Assembly (NCBI GenBank): GCA_017434525.1
Contig: JAFRFD010000095.1
Span: 1 to 48,751, forward strand
DNA from: Methanobrevibacter sp.
GTDB taxonomy: Archaea > Methanobacteriota > Methanobacteria > Methanobacteriales > Methanobacteriaceae
Direction: 5' to 3'
Length of the DNA: 48,751 bases
Under the pieces are notes generated by a model. That model made no database searches and was not told the DNA's origin. It saw only the letters and a list, made by a program, of their open reading frames with translations. Below, piece by piece: positions 45,205-48,751 of the stretch (positions are counted from its first letter, which is position 1; every line of letters starts with the position of its first letter). The translations under genes were made by a program, and so were the position numbers.

Positions 45205-45247
45205 ATAACAATTGTTAATCAAGTGTAATATATTTATAGTACACTTG
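45205..45247 (+). promoter_or_regulatory. Promoter of substrate-binding protein 2 with two inverted repeats
   Basis: ATAAC-AATT-GTTAA (45205-45218) is followed directly by CAAGTGTA (45220-45227) and its exact inverse TACACTTG (45240-45247). The latter flank ATATATTTATAG, a good TATA box. Transcription would start near 45260, leaving a leader of about 35 bases before the GGTGAT ribosome binding site and the ATG at 45298. Confidence 0.6.
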
Positions 45248-45297
45248 TAATAATTAATAATTGTAATAAATTTAAATTAATTAACGGTGATTATAAA

Positions 45298-46269
45298 ATG
45301 AATAAAAAGATAACTTTTGTTTTAGTGTTTGCACTTGCTGCATTTTTAGTAATGGGTTCAGCTAGTGCTGGTCTCTTTGACTTTTTAGGTGGGGGAGACG
45401 ACACTGTAAAGATAGGTTATTTACCTTCAGACCACGATGCAGCTTTATTTGTTGCTGACGCTCAAGGTAAATATGCCGAAAAGAATATTACAACTGAACT
45501 TGTACAATTCAACAACGGTGGAGACTTAATGACTGCTATGGCTAGTGGTGAAGTCGATGTTGGATATGTGGGTATTGCACCAGTATTGTCTTCTGTTGCA
45601 AAAGGTGTTCCAGTAAAAGTTATTTCTTCCGCTCAAACTGACGGTAGTGGAATTGTTGTAACTAAAGAATCCGGTATTACCTCTGCAGCTGATTTGAAAG
45701 GCAAATCCATCGCAACTCCTGGTGAAGCTTCAATCCAATATGTTTTACTTACATATTACTTAAAAGAAAACAATTTATCTACTGATGATTTAAACATTTC
45801 CGCAATGAAAGTACCTTCAATGAATGATGCTTTAAAAACCAAACAAATTGATGGAATTATTACTTTCCAACCTTATGTAAGTATTGCAGCAAACAACAGT
45901 GATAATGTTGTTCTAGAAGATTCCGCTGATATTTTACCAAACCACCCTTGTTGTGTAGTTGTTGCATCAGATGACTTTATCAAAAACCATGAAGACACTG
46001 TAAAAGACATTATCGCTATTCATAAAGAAGCTACTGACTTCATCAATGAACAAATAGCTGCGGGTAATGCCAGCGCAGTAGTTAAATTATTACCTGAAGA
46101 TATCGTTTCCGATGGTGATTTGGAAGCTCTATCATTAGAAAGTTTCCCATTCATTTCCGGTATTGATAAAGATTTCAAAGCAGATGTTGATACATTCCAA
46201 CAACTTGAAGTGGATATTGGTATCTTAAACGGCACTGTATCTCAAGACAAACTTTACTGGGAAGCATAG
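45298..46269 (+). CDS. ABC-type substrate-binding protein, NitT/TauT/SsuA-like (paralogue 2)
   Basis: 323 residues with a clear Sec signal peptide (residues 1-24, cleavage after 'SASA'). The mature start 'VKIGYLPSDHDAALFVADAQGKYAE' is almost identical to paralogue 1, as are 'NNGGDLMTAMASG', 'VKVISSAQTDGSGIVV' and 'LPNHPCCVVVASDDFIKNHE'. It is secreted or cell-surface associated with no lipobox. No permease or ATPase gene is nearby. Having its own regulated promoter with a cluster-specific operator suggests strong induction. The ligand is unknown. Confidence 0.88.
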   Translation: MNKKITFVLVFALAAFLVMGSASAGLFDFLGGGDDTVKIGYLPSDHDAALFVADAQGKYAEKNITTELVQFNNGGDLMTAMASGEVDVGYVGIAPVLSSVAKGVPVKVISSAQTDGSGIVVTKESGITSAADLKGKSIATPGEASIQYVLLTYYLKENNLSTDDLNISAMKVPSMNDALKTKQIDGIITFQPYVSIAANNSDNVVLEDSADILPNHPCCVVVASDDFIKNHEDTVKDIIAIHKEATDFINEQIAAGNASAVVKLLPEDIVSDGDLEALSLESFPFISGIDKDFKADVDTFQQLEVDIGILNGTVSQDKLYWEA

Positions 46270-46300
46270 TTAAAAATAGCTATGCTTTTTATTTTCTTTT
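46262..46300 (+). terminator. Stop-codon-straddling hairpin after substrate-binding protein 2
   Basis: AAGCATAG (46262-46269) pairs perfectly with CTATGCTT (46280-46287); the left arm includes the TAG stop. TTTATTTTCTTTTTTT follows. Confidence 0.75.
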
Positions 46301-46350
46301 TTTAAACTAATTTTTCAAAAATAGATTATATTATTGGTATTTTATATAAT

Positions 46351-46389
46351 TAAAAATAAAAAAGAGGTAATTTCTCATAAGAGAAATTA
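46351..46389 (-). terminator. Stop-codon-straddling hairpin at the end of the acetyl-CoA synthetase gene
   Basis: TAATTTCTC-ATAA-GAGAAATTA (46368-46389 as arms with the short loop) includes the stop codon of the minus-strand gene. On that strand a CCTCTTTTTTA stretch follows, giving a hairpin plus T-run. Confidence 0.7.
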
Positions 46390-48483
46390 TAATTTAATTT
46401 TAATATCAAGAGCGCTTGATCCTTCTTCATAAACAAAGATTGGGTTGATATCAAGCTCTGATATTTCTGGGAAGTCTAAGGTTAATCTGGCTACTCTTTT
46501 AATAGCTTCTTTAACTTCCTCTACATCACAAGGTGCTTCTCCTCTGTATCCTGCAAGTAATTTGGATACTTTGGTTGATGCAATTTGTTCATCGATTTCT
46601 TGAGAACTCATTCCTTTTGCAAGGTTGAATGAAACATCTTCGATGAGGTTTACATAGATTCCGCCCATACCGAATGCAATCATTGGTCCGAATTGTTTGT
46701 CACGAATCATTCCAACGATGACTTCTTCTCCGGAATCCATCATTTTTTGCACTTCTACACCATCAGGGACAATATCTGGGTGAGCTGCTTTAGCGTTTGC
46801 AATGATTTCATCAAAAGTTGCTTTTGCTTCTTCAGCTGAAGATATTCCTACTTTTACACCACCGATATCTGATTTGTGTAAAATTTTGTCTGATGCAATT
46901 TTAAGCACAACTGGGAATTCCATTTCTTCAGCCAAACTTGCGGCTTCATCAGCACTTGTGGATAATTTGATTGGTGCTGCTGAAATTCCATATGCTTCAG
47001 CTACTGCATATGCTTCACTTCCAAGTAATGTGTCTCTGCCGTCAGCTTTAACCTTTTCAAATATTGCTGCTACTGCATCCTTATCAACATCATCAATGTT
47101 TTCAATGACATCGTCATATACTCTGTCTTGCAGTTTCGCATAATCGGTCATTGCTTTGAGTGCGGTTACTGCAGTTTCAGGGAAGACGTATGTTGGAACA
47201 CCATTTTCTCTTAAAGCTTCATTTGCAGCTTCAAAGGAAGGTCCGCCCATGTTTACAACAATAATTGGTTTGTCAAATTCTTTTCTTTCCTCTAAGATTG
47301 CTTGTGCAATTCCATCAGGGTCTGCTGATGCGGTAGGACATACCATAACAATTAAACTGTCCACATCTTCATATCCTAAGACAATTTCTAAGGATTCTTT
47401 GTATCTGCTTACTGGTGCATCACCCAATACGTCAATTGGGTTTTTAGCACTACCTTCTTCAGTAACGCATTCTTTTAATTTAGCGGTTGTTTCTTCATCG
47501 AATTGAACGAGGTTTAAACCAACTTTTTCCATTGCGTCTACGGTAAGTACTCCTCCACCGCCTGCATTGGTAATAATTGCTACATTGTCTCCTTTTGGAA
47601 GTGGTGCCTTGGAGAATGCTAAACCTAAGTCGAATAATTCAGCCATGGTTTCTACACGCATGATACCGGATTGCCTAAATGATGTGTCGAATGCCAAATC
47701 ACTGCCTGCAAGCGCTCCAGTATGTGAAGATGCAGCGGCCGCTCCTGCGGAACTTGAACCTGATTTAAGCACGATAATTGGTTTTTTAACTGCGGTTTCT
47801 CTCATGGTTCTTACAAAGTCATCATCATCAGAAATAGATTCTAAATAACAAATAATAACTGCAGTTTCATCATCGTCTGCCAGGTATTGAAGTAATTCAA
47901 TTTCACTTACTCCAGCTTTGTTACCTAAACTGATTACTTTACTGAATCCGATTCCGGATGTTACACTCCAATCGATGATAGCCACCATCATAGCTCCACT
48001 TTGTGAAATGAATGCCATGTTTCCGGTTGGAGGCATCATTTGTGAGAATGATCCGTTTAATGGAGTGTGGGAGTCAGTTATTCCTAAACTGTTTGGTCCA
48101 ATAATGTTTATGCCATATTTTTCACCGAGAGCGGTTAATTCAGCTTCTAATTTGGCTCCTTCTTCACCCACTTCTTTAAAACCGGCGGTAATAACTACCA
48201 TGTTTTCAACGCCGACTTCACCACATTCTTCAACAGCGGTGTTTACAAATACGGAAGGGATTGTAATTATTGCCAAATCTACTTTTCCCGGTACATCTTT
48301 AATATTTGCATATGCTTGTTTTCCTAAAATCTCTCCACCTTTTGGATTTATAGGATATATTTCGCCTTCAAAGCCATCATTGATAAGGTTATCAACAATA
48401 ATGTATCCTACTTTTCCAGGAGTATTGGAAGCACCAATAACAGCCACAGATTCAGGTTTAAACATTTTATTGAGATCTATCAT
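46387..48483 (-). CDS. Acetyl-CoA synthetase (ADP-forming), fused alpha-beta
   Basis: Makes acetate and ATP from acetyl-CoA, ADP and phosphate, or runs in reverse. 698 residues: CoA-binding Rossmann domain ('VAVIGASNTPGKVGYIIVDNL', 1-130), succinyl-CoA-synthetase-like domains with the phospho-His motif 'SSHTGALAGSDLAF' (about 250) and 'ITNAGGGGVLTVDA', then an ATP-grasp domain from about 470 ('MEFPVVLKIASDKILHKSDIGGVKVG'). The fused form contrasts with the two-subunit enzyme of Pyrococcus. Substrate range among acyl-CoAs is open. AAGGAG lies before the ATG. Confidence 0.93.
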   Translation of the reverse strand: MIDLNKMFKPESVAVIGASNTPGKVGYIIVDNLINDGFEGEIYPINPKGGEILGKQAYANIKDVPGKVDLAIITIPSVFVNTAVEECGEVGVENMVVITAGFKEVGEEGAKLEAELTALGEKYGINIIGPNSLGITDSHTPLNGSFSQMMPPTGNMAFISQSGAMMVAIIDWSVTSGIGFSKVISLGNKAGVSEIELLQYLADDDETAVIICYLESISDDDDFVRTMRETAVKKPIIVLKSGSSSAGAAAASSHTGALAGSDLAFDTSFRQSGIMRVETMAELFDLGLAFSKAPLPKGDNVAIITNAGGGGVLTVDAMEKVGLNLVQFDEETTAKLKECVTEEGSAKNPIDVLGDAPVSRYKESLEIVLGYEDVDSLIVMVCPTASADPDGIAQAILEERKEFDKPIIVVNMGGPSFEAANEALRENGVPTYVFPETAVTALKAMTDYAKLQDRVYDDVIENIDDVDKDAVAAIFEKVKADGRDTLLGSEAYAVAEAYGISAAPIKLSTSADEAASLAEEMEFPVVLKIASDKILHKSDIGGVKVGISSAEEAKATFDEIIANAKAAHPDIVPDGVEVQKMMDSGEEVIVGMIRDKQFGPMIAFGMGGIYVNLIEDVSFNLAKGMSSQEIDEQIASTKVSKLLAGYRGEAPCDVEEVKEAIKRVARLTLDFPEISELDINPIFVYEEGSSALDIKIKL

Positions 48484-48751
48484 AAGTTTTTCTCCTTACT
48501 AAATTTATAATTGCATTAGAATCATCATAATTTATAATGATAAATAATTAACAATTACTAATGATATAATATATGATATATTAAATATTTAAATATATTG
48601 ATAAACATTATGCTAATTTCTTATTATATAATTTCAATACTTGTTTATTCTTTTTTATATAATTTACAAAAAGTTAATTTGTTTTTTAATTAAAAAAATA
48701 TTTTTAATAATACTTAAACTATTTAAAACATAATAAATATAAATATATTTA
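48484..48751. other. AT-rich upstream region of the acetyl-CoA synthetase gene
   Basis: Very AT-rich and without a supportable reading frame. A minus-strand TATA-like stretch (ATATATCATATATTATATC, about 48562-48580) could drive the gene. A half-match to the ATAAC repeat (TTAACAATTACTAAT near 48548) is too weak to call. Confidence 0.4.

Noticed and set aside
46802..48502. Several long plus-strand frames opposite the acetyl-CoA synthetase gene
   Set aside because: They are low-complexity Ser/Ala/Pro-rich antisense frames of a strongly conserved enzyme; no start signals and no family motifs.
48546..48562. ATAAC-like site upstream of the acetyl-CoA synthetase gene
   Set aside because: Only one half (TAACAATT) matches; the right arm is ACTAAT, which is expected by chance in such AT-rich DNA.

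Overview
The window is an AT-rich archaeal chromosome segment, most likely from Methanobrevibacter or a close relative in Methanobacteriales. The basis is an archaeal ribosomal/RNA-polymerase operon, the archaeal mevalonate branch (mevalonate kinase, isopentenyl phosphate kinase, type 2 IPP isomerase), a TATA/BRE promoter style, GGTGAT/GGAGG ribosome binding sites, DapL lysine synthesis and an ADP-forming acetyl-CoA synthetase. The assignment rests on gene content and order only.

Layout. 1-3.4 kb: rps4 (5' truncated by the window edge), rps11, rpoD, rpl18e, rpl13, rps9, rpoN and rpoK. 3.5-11.7 kb: eno, ferredoxin, rps2, MEMO, then the lipid-precursor genes mvk-ipk-fni-rnj-idsA. 11.7-15.5 kb: an intergenic hairpin that looks like a solo IS200/IS605 end, an ADP-ribosylglycohydrolase, a TrmB-type regulator divergent from a hybrid-cluster protein gene, and a cupin. 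15.5-18.4 kb, minus strand: TPR protein, Fe-S aldo/keto reductase and methyltransferase. 18.4-23.6 kb: gltX, an unknown protein, a membrane acyltransferase and an anchored Glu-rich repeat protein. 24-27.2 kb: dapL with a structured leader plus three small unknown genes. 27.2-33.9 kb, minus strand: two tandem paralogous soluble histidine kinases, a receiver protein, a receiver-glycosyltransferase fusion and an anchored extracytoplasmic protein, which together look like a signal-controlled surface polysaccharide unit. Then purA.

The region most likely to be new is about 35.9-46.3 kb. Two close paralogues of an ABC-type substrate-binding protein flank a set of sulfur-chemistry genes. These are a class II glutamine amidotransferase (EgtC/YafJ-like), a GCS2-type glutamate-cysteine ligase-like protein, a second and unrelated GshA-type glutamate-cysteine ligase, a divergent FdhD, a MoeB/ThiF-like E1 lacking the usual cysteine, a LarE-like sulfur transferase, a GMC oxidoreductase with two cysteine clusters, and a ThiS/MoaD-like carrier ending in Gly-Gly. 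The promoters of three units share an inverted repeat ATAAC-N4-GTTAT, so I infer one regulon that takes up or builds an unidentified sulfur-containing (possibly gamma-glutamyl) metabolite or cofactor. The chemistry is a hypothesis.

The window ends with the minus-strand ADP-forming acetyl-CoA synthetase. A recurring feature is a perfect or near-perfect hairpin straddling the stop codon of the last gene of a transcription unit, followed by T-runs.
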